A stretch of 42,798 bases of DNA, from contig JAIMAN010000019.1 of the NCBI GenBank assembly GCA_023511915.1, forward strand, positions 1 through 42,798. The letters are read 5' to 3'. Origin of the DNA: Armatimonadota bacterium. GTDB taxonomy: Bacteria > Armatimonadota > Fimbriimonadia > Fimbriimonadales > GBS-DC. The notes below the pieces were generated by a model. It was not told where the DNA came from, ran no database searches, and saw nothing but the letters and a program-made list of their open reading frames with translations. Shown here in pieces: positions 1 through 9,114 of this stretch (positions are counted from its first letter, which is position 1; each line of letters starts with the position of its first letter). A program made the translations under genes and the position numbers.

Positions 1-123
1 GCATACCAACACCGTAGTGTGCCCATCCGCGTTGTCTCCTTTCGGAAGCGCGTGCGCCCTTCCGTCTGTAAATACGCAGCGCGGGGCGCGGAATCCTTCT
101 CGTGCGTCATAGGAATTGAACGC

Positions 124-1275
124 CTAATTTCCCAGCGGCTCCTCGAACAGTCGCAGGTACGGTTCGAATCGGAAGCGTCGGTTGCGGGCGTAGCCTGTGA
201 TTTCGCGCAGGACGCCTAACTTGACCAAGCGATTGACCAGTTGGTTCGCGCCTGCAGGGGTGATGTTGAGCCATTCGCGCACGGTTGCGACAGTAATGAT
301 TGGCTGTTGGAATAGCCGATCCAAGATTCGATGTCCGTTGGCGGCAGCGCGACCAAGCGTCTCCGTAATGCGGGATCGGTAGTCTTCACGCATGCGCAAT
401 ATCGCCGCTGCGGTCTGGCTGGCTTCCGTAGCGACCGCTGCAACGCCGCGCAAGAAGAACGCAAGCCAACCTTCCCAGTCGCCTTCGTCGCGCACGGCTT
501 GAAGCCGCTCGTAATACTCAGAGCGATACCGCTTGAAGTAGTGCGACAGGTAAAGCACAGGATGCGCCAGCAGCTTGCGTTCTGTAAGCAGGAAGGTGAT
601 TAGCAATCGCCCAAGCCGCCCGTTGCCGTCCAAGAACGGGTGTATCGTCTCGAACTGCGCGTGCGCCAGACCCACCTGAATCAGCACAGGGAGCGTCGTG
701 TCGGTGTGCAGGAAGCGTTCGAGGTCTGCGAGCGCGCGGGGCACTTCGTGAGGCGGGGGCGGCACGCAAATCGCCTCGCGCAGCGTGCAGCCCGCAGGAC
801 CAATCCAGTTCTGGGAGGTGCGCAGTTCGCCTGGTCGGAGCTGCCCGCCGCGCACGCCCTGCATCAGTTCGGCGTGAATCTCGCGGATGAGCCGCACAGA
901 GACGGGGAGTTCCTTCAACCGCGCCAGACCGTAGTTCATCGCCCGAACATAGTTGACGACTTCGGCGACATCCGCAGGCGCATCGGGGTCAAGCAGTTGG
1001 GCTTCTGCAGCAAGAAGGTTCTGCAGCGAGCTTTGCGTCCCTTCAATCTGGCTGGAAAGCACCGCCTCTTTCCGCACATACATGTAGACGAAGAGGTCGG
1101 GGTTAGGCAGCGTGAGAATAGCGCCGTCCAGCCGCCCCAGCGCGTAATCTGCCTCTGAAAGCAGCGACTGCAAAGAACCGCTCACCTCCACAGGCGGGTC
1201 AGGCGGCAAAGGCGCTGGAATAAAGGCGCGGTAGCCCTCTGGCTGCATCACATAGTGACCTGCGCGTCCCCTCAT
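124..1275 (-). CDS. Fic/DOC family protein (probable AMPylase) with C-terminal winged-helix-like region
   Basis: Canonical Fic motif HPFLDGNGRLGRLL; N-terminal SSQIEG fits the (S/T)xxxE(G/N) inhibitory motif; C-terminal VREWLNITPAGANQLVNRLVKLGVLREITGYARNRRF looks like a wHTH; promoter TATAAT and SD upstream. Confidence 0.93.
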   Translation of the reverse strand: MRGRAGHYVMQPEGYRAFIPAPLPPDPPVEVSGSLQSLLSEADYALGRLDGAILTLPNPDLFVYMYVRKEAVLSSQIEGTQSSLQNLLAAEAQLLDPDAPADVAEVVNYVRAMNYGLARLKELPVSVRLIREIHAELMQGVRGGQLRPGELRTSQNWIGPAGCTLREAICVPPPPHEVPRALADLERFLHTDTTLPVLIQVGLAHAQFETIHPFLDGNGRLGRLLITFLLTERKLLAHPVLYLSHYFKRYRSEYYERLQAVRDEGDWEGWLAFFLRGVAAVATEASQTAAAILRMREDYRSRITETLGRAAANGHRILDRLFQQPIITVATVREWLNITPAGANQLVNRLVKLGVLREITGYARNRRFRFEPYLRLFEEPLGN

Positions 1276-1287
1276 CCTCTCACCTGC

Positions 1288-1374
1288 GTTGATTATAGCC
1301 GACGCCGCGTCCCATAATCAACAGTGCGTTTATTATACTGCGCCGCCGCGCCCATAGACAACGCAGTGTTGATT
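1288..1374. promoter_or_regulatory. Upstream region of fic with three GTTGATT/AATCAAC half-sites (candidate operator)
   Basis: GTTGATTAT (1288-1296), ATAATCAAC (1314-1322), CGCAGTGTTGATT (1362-1374, 12/13 match to the reverse complement of 1316-1328 AATCAACAGTGCG); the first overlaps the fic -10 TATAAT. Confidence 0.45.
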
Positions 1375-1406
1375 AAGCCGATTCGTCGTGCCGTGCGCCA
1401 GCAGCG

Positions 1407-2279
1407 CTACCCCTTGCTCCCCAACAAATGCGCTGTGAACAGATATTGATGCGCCCAGCCCGCCCACTCGCCGAAGCGGTCGTGGAACCACTCCACCACT
1501 TGCCGATAGGTCTTGTCGGTGAGGCTCTTGTTGGCGAGGTCAGGCATCAGCCACTTGCCGACCGCCTGCCACATGTGGGTGTCGATCGGTACGGCGAGCA
1601 TGTGGTTCAACCCAAACAGTAGCACGCAGTCGGCGACCTTCGCGCCGACGCCGGGCAACTGCATCAGCTCCGCTTTGGCGTCCCAGTAGGGCAGCTCGCG
1701 CAGGCTCTCCAGCCAGCCGTCGCCGCGCTCGGTGAGGGCTTGCGCGGCGGCAATCAGCGTCTTGGCGCGGTAGCCGAAGCCCAGTGCGCGCAGGGTCGCC
1801 TCGTCCGCCTGCGCCAGTCGCTCGGCGGTTGGGAAGGCATAATGCGCCGTGTCGCCGTCGCGGTGAATCGGCTCGCCGTACCGCTCGCACAGCCGCTCGA
1901 TCATGCCCGTGATGCGCGGGATGTTGTTCGCGGGCGTACACAGGAACGAAAACAGGCACTCTTCCGCGCTCAGCCAGTGCATCAGGCGCAGTCCCGGCAG
2001 CGCGTCCACCCACTCTGCCCAGCGTGGGTCGCGGCGGGTCAACTCGTGCTGAACCGCCTTCAGGTCGGTCTCCAAGCGGAACAGGCGGAAAAACAGCGCG
2101 GCGGGCTGCTCGGCAGTGGGCGACTCGATGCGCCAGCGGTTGCCCAACGGTTGCACGATCAGCAAGTGCGCATCGGCGTAGCCCAGCCATCGCCCTCCTT
2201 CCTGCCGCCATCGGAACACCTGCCCGCTTTGCACGCACAGCGGCAAATCCAGTTCCCAAGCTGGAATCGAAACGCGCAT
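1407..2279 (-). CDS. 8-oxoguanine DNA glycosylase / DNA-3-methyladenine glycosylase family (OGG-type HhH-GPD)
   Basis: LPGVGAKVADCVLLFGLNHMLAVPIDTHMWQ helix-hairpin-helix + GPD loop with catalytic K/D; N-terminal OGG-like domain. Confidence 0.9.
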   Translation of the reverse strand: MRVSIPAWELDLPLCVQSGQVFRWRQEGGRWLGYADAHLLIVQPLGNRWRIESPTAEQPAALFFRLFRLETDLKAVQHELTRRDPRWAEWVDALPGLRLMHWLSAEECLFSFLCTPANNIPRITGMIERLCERYGEPIHRDGDTAHYAFPTAERLAQADEATLRALGFGYRAKTLIAAAQALTERGDGWLESLRELPYWDAKAELMQLPGVGAKVADCVLLFGLNHMLAVPIDTHMWQAVGKWLMPDLANKSLTDKTYRQVVEWFHDRFGEWAGWAHQYLFTAHLLGSKG

Positions 2280-2285
2280 GGCGGG

Positions 2286-3251
2286 CTAAAGTGTACCTGA
2301 GCGGTCGCGCGCGGCTTGCGCTTGTGCAATCAGCGTGCGCGGCGGGATGAACTCCACATCCTCGTCCAGCACCTTCAGCGTCTCGACGGTCGCATTCGGG
2401 GCGAGGCTCAGCAGCCTGCCGACAATCGCTTCGGTGGAGCGTTCGGGAGTGGACGCGCCGCTGGTGACGCCAATCACCCGCGCCTGCTGCACCCATTCGG
2501 GGCGCACCTCGTCGGGTTCCAACAACAGGTAAGCAGGCGCGCCGTGCGCTTCGGCGACCTCACGCAGGCGGTTCGAGTTGCTGCTGGTCGTACTGCCGAC
2601 CACCAGCACCAAGTCGCTCTGCTTGGCGAGCGCTTTGACGGCGGTCTGGCGGTTCGTGGTGGCGTAGCAGATGTCCTCCTTTTTGGGCGTCTCAAGGTGT
2701 GGGAAGCGTCGGCGCAGCACGCTGAGGATTTGGTTCACCTCGTCCACGCTGAGGGTGGTCTGCGTGGCGACGGCGAGCGGGACGCCTTCGGGCGGCTGCA
2801 CCTGCTCGGCTTCTTCGAGGTTGTCCACAAGCGTGATTTGGTCGGGCGCGTGCCCCGTGCTGCCCTGCGCCTCCACATGCCCGCGATGCCCGATATACAG
2901 GATGTGATAGCCCTGCCGCGCGAAGCGGGTGATCTCACGATGCACCTTGCTCACCAGCGGGCAGGTCGCATCGACGACATTCAGCCCGCGTTCCTGCGCC
3001 TGCTGACGCACGGCGGGCGAGACTCCATGCGCGCTGAACACCACATTCGAGCCAGGCGGCACATCGTCCAAGTCTTCCACGAAGATCACGCCGCGCTGTT
3101 CGAACGCGCGCACGACATGTTCGTTATGCACAATCGCGTGGCGCACATACAGCGGCGCGCCGAACGCCTCCAGCGCGAGGTCGACCACCTCGATGGCGTA
3201 GGCAACGCCTGCGCAGAACCCGCGCGGCGCCGCCAGCAGCACTTTCTCCAT
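2286..3251 (-). CDS. ispH: 4-hydroxy-3-methylbut-2-enyl diphosphate reductase
   Basis: LytB/IspH signatures (LLAAPRGFCAGV, DATCPLVSKVH, TSGASTPE). Start placed at ATG 3251 because a -10-like TACACT (3265-3260) lies within the longer ORF. Confidence 0.95.
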   Translation of the reverse strand: MEKVLLAAPRGFCAGVAYAIEVVDLALEAFGAPLYVRHAIVHNEHVVRAFEQRGVIFVEDLDDVPPGSNVVFSAHGVSPAVRQQAQERGLNVVDATCPLVSKVHREITRFARQGYHILYIGHRGHVEAQGSTGHAPDQITLVDNLEEAEQVQPPEGVPLAVATQTTLSVDEVNQILSVLRRRFPHLETPKKEDICYATTNRQTAVKALAKQSDLVLVVGSTTSSNSNRLREVAEAHGAPAYLLLEPDEVRPEWVQQARVIGVTSGASTPERSTEAIVGRLLSLAPNATVETLKVLDEDVEFIPPRTLIAQAQAARDRSGTL

Positions 3252-3318
3252 CGCCCCGAAGTGTACCTGATTCGGGGTCTGCACGGGGCAGTGCGACCCG
3301 ATTGGCGCAAAAATGGTG

Positions 3319-3324
3319 TATAAT
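3319..3324 (+). promoter_or_regulatory. -10 TATAAT upstream of the beta-propeller/dockerin gene
   Basis: TATAAT followed by GGAAAGGAG SD and ATG 3347. Confidence 0.6.
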
Positions 3325-3346
3325 ACACAGGGAAAGGAGCCCGCCT

Positions 3347-4903
3347 ATGAAACGCATCGGGATAGCAGGGGCGACCCTGTGCTTGGGATTGCTGAGCGCG
3401 CCGAGTTGGGCGCAGTTGCAGCCGAACGCGCCGTGGCCGGCGTTTGGCAAGGACTACCAAAACTCGCGCCGCACGACGCTGGGCGCGCCGACCAACGGTA
3501 GTATCCGCTGGATTTACAGCGCGGGCAGCTTCACCTTCAGTTCGCCGATTGTGGCGGCGGACGGCACGATATACTTTGGGGCGACGGGCGGGGTGTACGC
3601 CGTGCGCCCGAACGGGACGCTCCGCTGGCGCTGGAACGCAGGCTACTCCGCGGCGACCTCCACGCCCGCGATTGACGCCAACGGCGTCGTGTACGCGCTG
3701 GTCAACCCGTCGGACGCAATCTTGGTCGCGCTCAACGGCAGCACGGGCGCGCTACTCTGGAGCCTGTATCTGGGCGGGTCGAATGTGCTCTCTTCCCCTG
3801 CTATCGGTCCCGACGGGCGCATCTATGTGACCAACGGCGAGGTTCCCGGGGGCTACCTCTACTGCATCAACACGGACGGCACGATTGCGTGGCGGCTGTA
3901 TCTGGGGATGGAAGCCAACAGCACGCCCTGCTTCGGCAGCGACGGCGCGATTTATGTCGGCTCGGCGCGCCACTTGAACGCCGTCAACCCCGACGGCACT
4001 TTCCGCTGGCGATTCCCCGTCTTCTACCCCGTGCAGGGGTCGATCGGTATTTCGGGCAGTCGCGTCTTTTTCGGCGCGTGGGACAACGCGTTCCGCGTGG
4101 TGAACCTGTCGGGCGTGCAGCAGTGGCTGGCGCCGTTGAACTCGCCGATGGAGAGCGGCGTCGCGTTCACGGCTGACCGTGTCTACTTCACTTTCAACCT
4201 CAACGAGCTGCGCGCCTATAGCCATACAGGCGCGCTGCAATGGCGTCACAGCGGCGCCTACCGCGCCAGCACGCCTGCTGTGGGCGCAGACGGCGTGGTC
4301 TACGCTGTGGGCAACCGCGGCAGTACGATGTATGCCCTCAACCCTGCCAACGGGCTGGTGCGCTGGGCAACGGGTATTGGTACGGCGAACTGGTACGGCT
4401 CGCCCGCAATCGGCGGCGACGGCACGGTCTATGTGGTCAACGGCGATGGGCGGCTTTACGCCTTCGGTCCGCTGGGCGGCTTTTTGTGGGCGGGCGGCGA
4501 TGTGGACGGCTGGGACGGCGACTACACAGGCACAACCGCCGTCGTGCAGTTCTATCAAGGCGACGAACTCAAATACGAGATGGTCGCGCCCGTGAACCCC
4601 GACGGAACCGTCGAACTGAACGACACGCCTGTCGGCGTCCACGACATCAAGGTGCGCATCCACAACTCGCTCTTTGGGCGCGCGCCCAGCGTCGCGCTGG
4701 AAGTTGACCGACCCGCCGCCATCCAAGTGCGCCTGCTCAACGGCGATGTGAACGCCGACAATATCGTGGACGACGCCGACCTGCTGTATATCCTGATGCA
4801 CTACGGGCAGCACGCGCCCGACTATGACCTCAACGGCGACGCCCTGATTGACGACGCCGACCTGATGATTGTGCTGTTCAACTTCGGCGCAATCGGCGAA
4901 TAG
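3347..4903 (+). CDS. Secreted PQQ-like beta-propeller repeat protein with C-terminal dockerin type I-like repeats
   Basis: Signal peptide MKRIGIAGATLCLGLLSAPSWAQ; repeated xxGTIYFG/DGTVYVV blades; C-terminal GDVNADNIVDDADLLYILMHYG...DLNGDALIDDADLMIVLFNFG. Confidence 0.85.
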   Translation: MKRIGIAGATLCLGLLSAPSWAQLQPNAPWPAFGKDYQNSRRTTLGAPTNGSIRWIYSAGSFTFSSPIVAADGTIYFGATGGVYAVRPNGTLRWRWNAGYSAATSTPAIDANGVVYALVNPSDAILVALNGSTGALLWSLYLGGSNVLSSPAIGPDGRIYVTNGEVPGGYLYCINTDGTIAWRLYLGMEANSTPCFGSDGAIYVGSARHLNAVNPDGTFRWRFPVFYPVQGSIGISGSRVFFGAWDNAFRVVNLSGVQQWLAPLNSPMESGVAFTADRVYFTFNLNELRAYSHTGALQWRHSGAYRASTPAVGADGVVYAVGNRGSTMYALNPANGLVRWATGIGTANWYGSPAIGGDGTVYVVNGDGRLYAFGPLGGFLWAGGDVDGWDGDYTGTTAVVQFYQGDELKYEMVAPVNPDGTVELNDTPVGVHDIKVRIHNSLFGRAPSVALEVDRPAAIQVRLLNGDVNADNIVDDADLLYILMHYGQHAPDYDLNGDALIDDADLMIVLFNFGAIGE

Positions 4904-4932
4904 GGCAAATTCCGCGCCGAAAGTAGCAGGAG

Positions 4933-4970
4933 CCTCCAGCGCAGGGTAGAATAGATGCTCGCTGGAGGCC
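4933..4970 (+). promoter_or_regulatory. Stem-loop (GCCTCCAGCG...CGCTGGAGGC) whose 3' arm contains the GGAGG of the next gene
   Basis: 10-bp perfect stem, 18-nt loop; GGAGG at 4965-4969 upstream of ATG 4978. Confidence 0.6.
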
Positions 4971-4977
4971 TTTTGGT

Positions 4978-5949
4978 ATGCCCATACGGATTGGCTTCGT
5001 CGGGATTGGCTGGATTGCGGGCACGCACATGGATGCGCTCAGCCAACTGGAAGACGCGCAGCCTATCGCGTTTTGCGACCTCGATTCGGAGCGCGCCGAA
5101 CGCGCTGCCGCGCGCTTTGGCGGACGCGCCTACACCGACTGGCGCACCATGCTGAACGCCGAACCGCTGGACGCGCTCTACATCTGCCTACCGCCGCATG
5201 CGCACGACGGGGTAGAAATCGCCGCCGCCGAGCGTGGGATTCACCTGTTTGTGGAAAAGCCCGTCGCACGCGACTTGGACTACGCCCGTCGCGTCGAGGA
5301 AGCCATCCAAAAGGCGGGCGTCATCTGCTCGGTTGGCTACCACTTCCGCTACTACGGCGCAACGGAGCGGGCGAAAGAGCGATTGCAGGGACTGCCCGTG
5401 CTGATGGTCAAAGGCGCGTGGGACGGCGGGATGCCCACAGGCACCCTCTGGTGGCGCAAGCACGCCCTCTCCGGCGGGCAACAGGTCGAGCAGACCACGC
5501 ACATCTTCGACCTCGCACGCTACTTGGTGGGCGAAATCGTAGAGGTGTTCACCTTCAGCCAGAATAACCCCGCCTTACTGCACCATCCCGACGGCGATGT
5601 GAATGTGGCGGATGTGGTCTGCCTCAAGTTCGCAAACGGCGCGGTCGGCGTCATCACCGATACCAACGGACTGCACGCCCCTGGCGAGGTCGGACTGAAG
5701 GTCTACACACCAGAGCGCGTCGTTGAGGTATCATGGGGGCGCATGGTGGAAACGGAGGCGAACCGCAAGGAAGAGTATCACTCGCGCGACAACCCGTATT
5801 TGCGCGAGTCGGAGGCGTTTCTGACGGCGATCCGCACGGGCGATCGGAGCCAGATTCGCTGCGATTACAGCGATGCTATGCGCACGCTTGCCGTGACCTT
5901 GGCGGCGGACGAGTCGGGAAGAAAGGGCAGTTTGCTAACGATTGGCTGA
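4978..5949 (+). CDS. Gfo/Idh/MocA family oxidoreductase
   Basis: N-terminal Rossmann IGFVGIGWIAGTHMDAL; EKPVA motif (LFVEKPVARDLD). Confidence 0.92.
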   Translation: MPIRIGFVGIGWIAGTHMDALSQLEDAQPIAFCDLDSERAERAAARFGGRAYTDWRTMLNAEPLDALYICLPPHAHDGVEIAAAERGIHLFVEKPVARDLDYARRVEEAIQKAGVICSVGYHFRYYGATERAKERLQGLPVLMVKGAWDGGMPTGTLWWRKHALSGGQQVEQTTHIFDLARYLVGEIVEVFTFSQNNPALLHHPDGDVNVADVVCLKFANGAVGVITDTNGLHAPGEVGLKVYTPERVVEVSWGRMVETEANRKEEYHSRDNPYLRESEAFLTAIRTGDRSQIRCDYSDAMRTLAVTLAADESGRKGSLLTIG

Positions 5950-5950
5950 A

Positions 5951-7288
5951 ATGCGCGCCCTTCGAAGAGTGTTTCAACAGGTGATTCACTCTGACTCACT
6001 CTTGCGTCGTCGGCTGATACGCGCCATACGCTGGTCAGTTTTAGGGGCGGGCGCTGCGCAAGCGGCCTACTTACTGGCGTCTATCCTGATTGCACGGTTA
6101 TTGGGCAACGAGGACTTCGGACGACTGGGCTTGATGCAGCTTACGCTCAACACGCTCGTGACGCTCATTTCACCAAGTGTCGGGTGGTCGATTATGCGCG
6201 CCGCCGCGATGATGCACGCGCAGGAACGCGAAGCATTAGCCCCTCTGCTCAACTCGTTGATGATGGTCGGTACCCTTACCAGTGGTTGTCTGAGTGTGGG
6301 CTTGCTGCTGCTTACACCGATGATTTGTACCTATTGGTTTGCAGACCCCAGGTCGATAGCCGCGTTTCAGATCGGCGCGCTCTCGGTGTTTGCGAACAGC
6401 TACTTCTCGTTGGTTGTGAGCCTGTTTGCGGGGCTGGAGGCGTTTCGCGGCGTGGCGCTACTCAATACTGTGCGTGGCTTCCTGCTCGGCGCGCTGATGC
6501 TTACGGGCGCGTACTGGGGCGGCTTGAACGGCGCGGCAGTAGGTTTCACAGTAGCCAGCGCGTTGGGCGCGGCAATTGCGTGGTATGTTATGCGGCGCGT
6601 GCTGCACCACTACCACCTCAGCCTACACGCGCACAACTGGCAAAGAGCATACCAACTGCTTGCTCAGATCTCGCTGCCTTCGTTTCTCTCGACGGTTGTC
6701 GGCTCGTTCACCTTGTGGGCAGGCGGCGTGTTCTTAGTGCGACATCCCGACGGATTGCACCAAGTCGCTGTGTTTAACGCCTCAAATCAGTGGAAATCGG
6801 TGTTGTTGTTTCTACCGACCCAGATTAGCCAAGCCAGTGCGCCGATTATGGCAAACCTTTGGGGGCAGGGCGATCTCAGCCGTCTCCAAGCGGTTATTCG
6901 TTCCAACCTGCTTTTGGTGCTGCTTACCTACGGGCTGCCATGTGCGGCGGTTCTGGTGTTCAGCTCGTATCTGCTGCATCTCTACCTACTTGCAGGCGCC
7001 CAAGAGACACACGCGCTACGACTGCTTACGCTCTCAGGTCTAATGTCCGCTTTGTGTAGCGTGATGGGGTACACGATGATTGCGATGGGCAAAGGCTGGC
7101 AAGCGGTGTCGGTCAACCTGCTTTGGATGGCGATTTTCCTGACACTTACTGCGTTGTGGCTTGCGCAGGGCGCACTCGGGCTCTCCAAAAGCTATCTGAT
7201 CTCTTACTCCGTTCTGTTTATCGTTGCTCTAAGCTATGTGAGCTATGTTTTAGTGAGGCAGAGGGAGGTGATTCTGCGATGTTCCTGA
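5951..7288 (+). CDS. Oligosaccharide flippase family protein (Wzx-like)
   Basis: Multi-pass hydrophobic protein starting AAYLLASILIARLLGNEDFGRLGLMQL; position within glycan cluster. Confidence 0.85.
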   Translation: MRALRRVFQQVIHSDSLLRRRLIRAIRWSVLGAGAAQAAYLLASILIARLLGNEDFGRLGLMQLTLNTLVTLISPSVGWSIMRAAAMMHAQEREALAPLLNSLMMVGTLTSGCLSVGLLLLTPMICTYWFADPRSIAAFQIGALSVFANSYFSLVVSLFAGLEAFRGVALLNTVRGFLLGALMLTGAYWGGLNGAAVGFTVASALGAAIAWYVMRRVLHHYHLSLHAHNWQRAYQLLAQISLPSFLSTVVGSFTLWAGGVFLVRHPDGLHQVAVFNASNQWKSVLLFLPTQISQASAPIMANLWGQGDLSRLQAVIRSNLLLVLLTYGLPCAAVLVFSSYLLHLYLLAGAQETHALRLLTLSGLMSALCSVMGYTMIAMGKGWQAVSVNLLWMAIFLTLTALWLAQGALGLSKSYLISYSVLFIVALSYVSYVLVRQREVILRCS

Positions 7289-8169
7289 CCCTTGCACGAA
7301 AAGTAATCCATTCGCAGCGCGCCAAGCGCATCGAGGCAATGCACGGGCAACCCCAGTGGCGCAAAGTGCCCGCAGGATTCTGGATGTATATCGACCCCAA
7401 CGAGTGGTTTGGCAAAACGGTGTTGATGGGATACTACGAGTCACACTTGGTCTACTTGATTCATCAGGTGTGCCGCTACGGGGATGTGTGCGTTGATATT
7501 GGCGCGAATCAGGGGTACTTCGCGCTTCACATGGCGCGAAAGGTTGGCGTGGCGGGGTGTGTAATCGCTATCGAGCCGATTGAACCGACATACGCACGCT
7601 TAGTGGCGAACATACAGCGTAATCGCGTGCCGCAGATACACTGCGTTCCGCGCGCGGCTGGCGCGTGCGTGCAGTCTCTCGAGATGTGGTATGACCCTGC
7701 AGAAAGCGGTTATGCCTCGGTCTATAATCGCCCCTCAGAGCAAGCCACGCGCATCACCATTCAAGTGGAGCCAGTCGATACTATTCTCGAACAACATCTG
7801 ACCCCCCAGCAGCTGGACAAACTCATTTTCGCCAAAATCGATGTGGAAGGCTTTGAACCAGCAGTGCTGGAAGGGTTTCGGCGTACGCTTCAACGGAGCC
7901 AGCCGCTGCTCTGGATCGAGAAGAACCCGAACTGCCTCCAGAAAGGGGGATACACTGTTTCGGACATCACACGCCCGCTATGCGAGCTGGGCTATCATAT
8001 CTATGAACCGTCGTTCCATCGAAACTTTCTCGGGATTGCCAGTCTCACCTTGACCCCCGCAGATATTCACAGCGAGCGTTTTAATACCGAGTTCGATGAT
8101 ATTATTGCGGTCGTTCCGCGCTCTATCGGTTGGGAACGACTACAGCGCCGTCGAATCCATATTCGCTAA
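7279..8169 (+). CDS. FkbM family methyltransferase
   Basis: DVCVDIGANQGYFALHMARKVG...VIAIEPIEPTYARLVANI...FAKIDVEGFEPAVLEG. Confidence 0.9.
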   Translation: MFLTLARKVIHSQRAKRIEAMHGQPQWRKVPAGFWMYIDPNEWFGKTVLMGYYESHLVYLIHQVCRYGDVCVDIGANQGYFALHMARKVGVAGCVIAIEPIEPTYARLVANIQRNRVPQIHCVPRAAGACVQSLEMWYDPAESGYASVYNRPSEQATRITIQVEPVDTILEQHLTPQQLDKLIFAKIDVEGFEPAVLEGFRRTLQRSQPLLWIEKNPNCLQKGGYTVSDITRPLCELGYHIYEPSFHRNFLGIASLTLTPADIHSERFNTEFDDIIAVVPRSIGWERLQRRRIHIR

Positions 8170-8178
8170 GGAGACGCC

Positions 8179-9114
8179 ATGACAACGGTTCTGATTACTG
8201 GTGGCGCGGGCTTTATCGGACGCTGGTTAGTGCGCCATGCCCTAAACGCAGGCGCAGCTGTCGTGGTCTATGATGACCTGCGTGTCGGCTCGTTGGAGAA
8301 CCTGATGGAGATGGAAGGTAACTTCGCCTTCTATCAGGGTGACATCCGCGATCAGTCGCAACTCGTCCATGTGCTGCGCAAGCACTCTGTAGGGCGCGTC
8401 TTTCATCTGGCGGCGCTCCACTACATTCCCTACTGCGAGAGCCACCCACAGGAAACCTTCGAGGTCAACTTAGTGGGCACACTCGCAGTGCTGGAAGCGA
8501 TGCGCGCTGCATCTGTCCCGCGTTTGGTATTTGCCTCCACAGGCGCGCTCTATCCGCCCTTAGACATTCCCTTGACTGAAGAGACGCCTCTGGAGCCGCA
8601 AGACATCTACGGACTGACCAAACTGCACTGCGAACAGGCGATTCAGTATTACCAAAAGCGGTACGGCATCGAGGCGACCCTCGTGAGACTTTTCAACACC
8701 TATGGCGCCTACGAGACCAACCCGCACCTGCTCCCACACATCATCCAGACGCTCAAACAGGGCGTTCGGGAAATCCCGCTGGGCAACCTCAAGCCGAAGC
8801 GCGACTATGTGTATGTGGAAGATGTTGCGGAAGGGTTTTGGCGACTGGGCGCGTCGACCACGACAGTGGGTGTTTACAATTTAGGCACGGGCGTGGAACA
8901 CTCGGTGGAAGAGGTCGTCGCGACGCTTGCTGCGTTGTTGCAAACGCCCATCCAGATTGTTCAAGACCCCTCGCGGGTGCGCCCTGTGGACAAACTGCAC
9001 CAGCGTGCAGACTTGGAGCGACTGCGCAGCGCGCTGCAGTGGGCGCCCAGCACCTCGCTCGTGGACGGGCTCCGACGCTGGCTGACGATGGAGGGACTGC
9101 TGGAACAGCGATGA
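8179..9114 (+). CDS. NAD-dependent epimerase/dehydratase (SDR, UDP-glucose 4-epimerase-like)
   Basis: ITGGAGFIGRWLVRHAL; FHLAA; YGLTKLHCE. Confidence 0.92.
   Translation: MTTVLITGGAGFIGRWLVRHALNAGAAVVVYDDLRVGSLENLMEMEGNFAFYQGDIRDQSQLVHVLRKHSVGRVFHLAALHYIPYCESHPQETFEVNLVGTLAVLEAMRAASVPRLVFASTGALYPPLDIPLTEETPLEPQDIYGLTKLHCEQAIQYYQKRYGIEATLVRLFNTYGAYETNPHLLPHIIQTLKQGVREIPLGNLKPKRDYVYVEDVAEGFWRLGASTTTVGVYNLGTGVEHSVEEVVATLAALLQTPIQIVQDPSRVRPVDKLHQRADLERLRSALQWAPSTSLVDGLRRWLTMEGLLEQR

Noticed and set aside
1-123. Searched for tRNA or repeat structure at the window start
   Set aside because: No cloverleaf, CCA end or repeated motif visible by eye.
2316-3323. 335-aa antisense ORF opposite ispH
   Set aside because: His/Arg/Gln-rich shadow translation of a well-recognised gene.
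3752-4813. 353-aa antisense ORF opposite the beta-propeller gene
   Set aside because: Repetitive antisense composition; sense frame clearly coding.
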